From NCBI GenBank assembly GCA_023441255.1, contig JAEZPW010000305.1, positions 1 through 14,813 of the forward strand: a DNA stretch of 14,813 nt. The letters run 5' to 3'. Positions 14,725-14,813 of the stretch are shown here, in pieces; the first letter of the stretch is position 1, and every line of letters starts with the position of its first letter. Source of the DNA: Acidobacteriota bacterium (GTDB lineage Bacteria > Acidobacteriota > Terriglobia > Terriglobales > Acidobacteriaceae). Below the pieces are notes generated by a model. It was given only the letters and a program-made list of their open reading frames with translations, did no database searches and was not told the origin of the DNA. The position numbers and the translations under genes are program-made.

Positions 14725-14755
14725 CAAGATGTCGCGGCGGCATCTTGCCGCCGCG
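14725..14755 (+). repeat. Two interleaved inverted repeats downstream of uvrC
   Basis: CAAGATG (14725-14731) pairs with CATCTTG (14741-14747), and CGCGGCGG (14733-14740) pairs with CCGCCGCG (14748-14755). The order A-B-A'-B' means the two stems cannot form as simple side-by-side hairpins. They are alternatives or a pseudoknot. The bases after it to the window end (14756-14813) show no supported gene. Confidence 0.7.
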
Positions 14756-14813
14756 AGGATTGGCCACGGGTTCGCTCGTCGCGATCGCCACGACGGAAGG
14801 ACAACCTTTACTG

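Noticed and set aside
14714..14813. Possible end of a minus-strand gene at the right edge
   Set aside because: About 33 codons are open to the edge, but two of the reverse frames are open, the sequence includes the interleaved palindromes and no family is recognisable.
1..14813. CRISPR array, transposase, prophage, toxin-antitoxin or defence genes
   Set aside because: None are seen. All genes except the unassigned metalloprotease fit housekeeping or envelope families, and the repeats are too short and irregular for CRISPR.

Overview
The window looks like chromosomal DNA from a GC-rich Gram-negative bacterium, most likely an acidobacterium (Terriglobia-like). This placement is inferred from the style of the proteins, heavy use of TTG start codons and short palindromic repeats of the kind seen in Acidobacteriota genomes. 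No marker gene proves it. Eleven genes plus one partial gene at the left edge fill almost all of the sequence. There are no tRNA, rRNA, CRISPR or insertion-sequence genes, and no gene-free stretch exceeds about 200 bases.

Positions 1-8804, all on the minus strand and transcribed right to left, form a compact run: membrane glycosyltransferase -> MgtC/SapB membrane protein -> dapF -> ldcA -> mpl -> M61 peptidase with PDZ -> plsC -> FabH-like ketoacyl synthase (cut by the left edge). Gaps are 7-56 bases or small overlaps. The core dapF-ldcA-mpl makes sense as a meso-diaminopimelate and murein-peptide module. DapF makes meso-DAP, LdcA trims tetrapeptides to tripeptides, and Mpl puts the tripeptide back on UDP-MurNAc. 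The last two genes belong to lipid synthesis, so the run is best read as an envelope-building cluster. The striking point is that DapF has serine at both positions where the family carries its two catalytic cysteines.

Positions 8935-10742, also minus strand, hold mtnP (methylthioadenosine phosphorylase) and a PfkB-family sugar/nucleoside kinase, joined by a one-base TAATG overlap behind a TATAAT box and a strong Shine-Dalgarno. Positions 10943-12502 encode a secreted HELTH metalloprotease of unassigned function.

On the plus strand, uvrC (12673-14661) diverges from the metalloprotease gene. Its reading frame carries an extra proline/acidic linker whose DNA contains three short perfect palindromes, which looks like a repeat element translated in frame. 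The gene ends inside a tandem heptamer repeat, and two interleaved inverted repeats follow at the right edge.

Six of the twelve starts are best placed at TTG, two of them as TTGA overlaps with the upstream stop codon. I see no obviously new multi-gene system. The observations most worth following are the DapF double substitution and the repeat-derived insert in UvrC.
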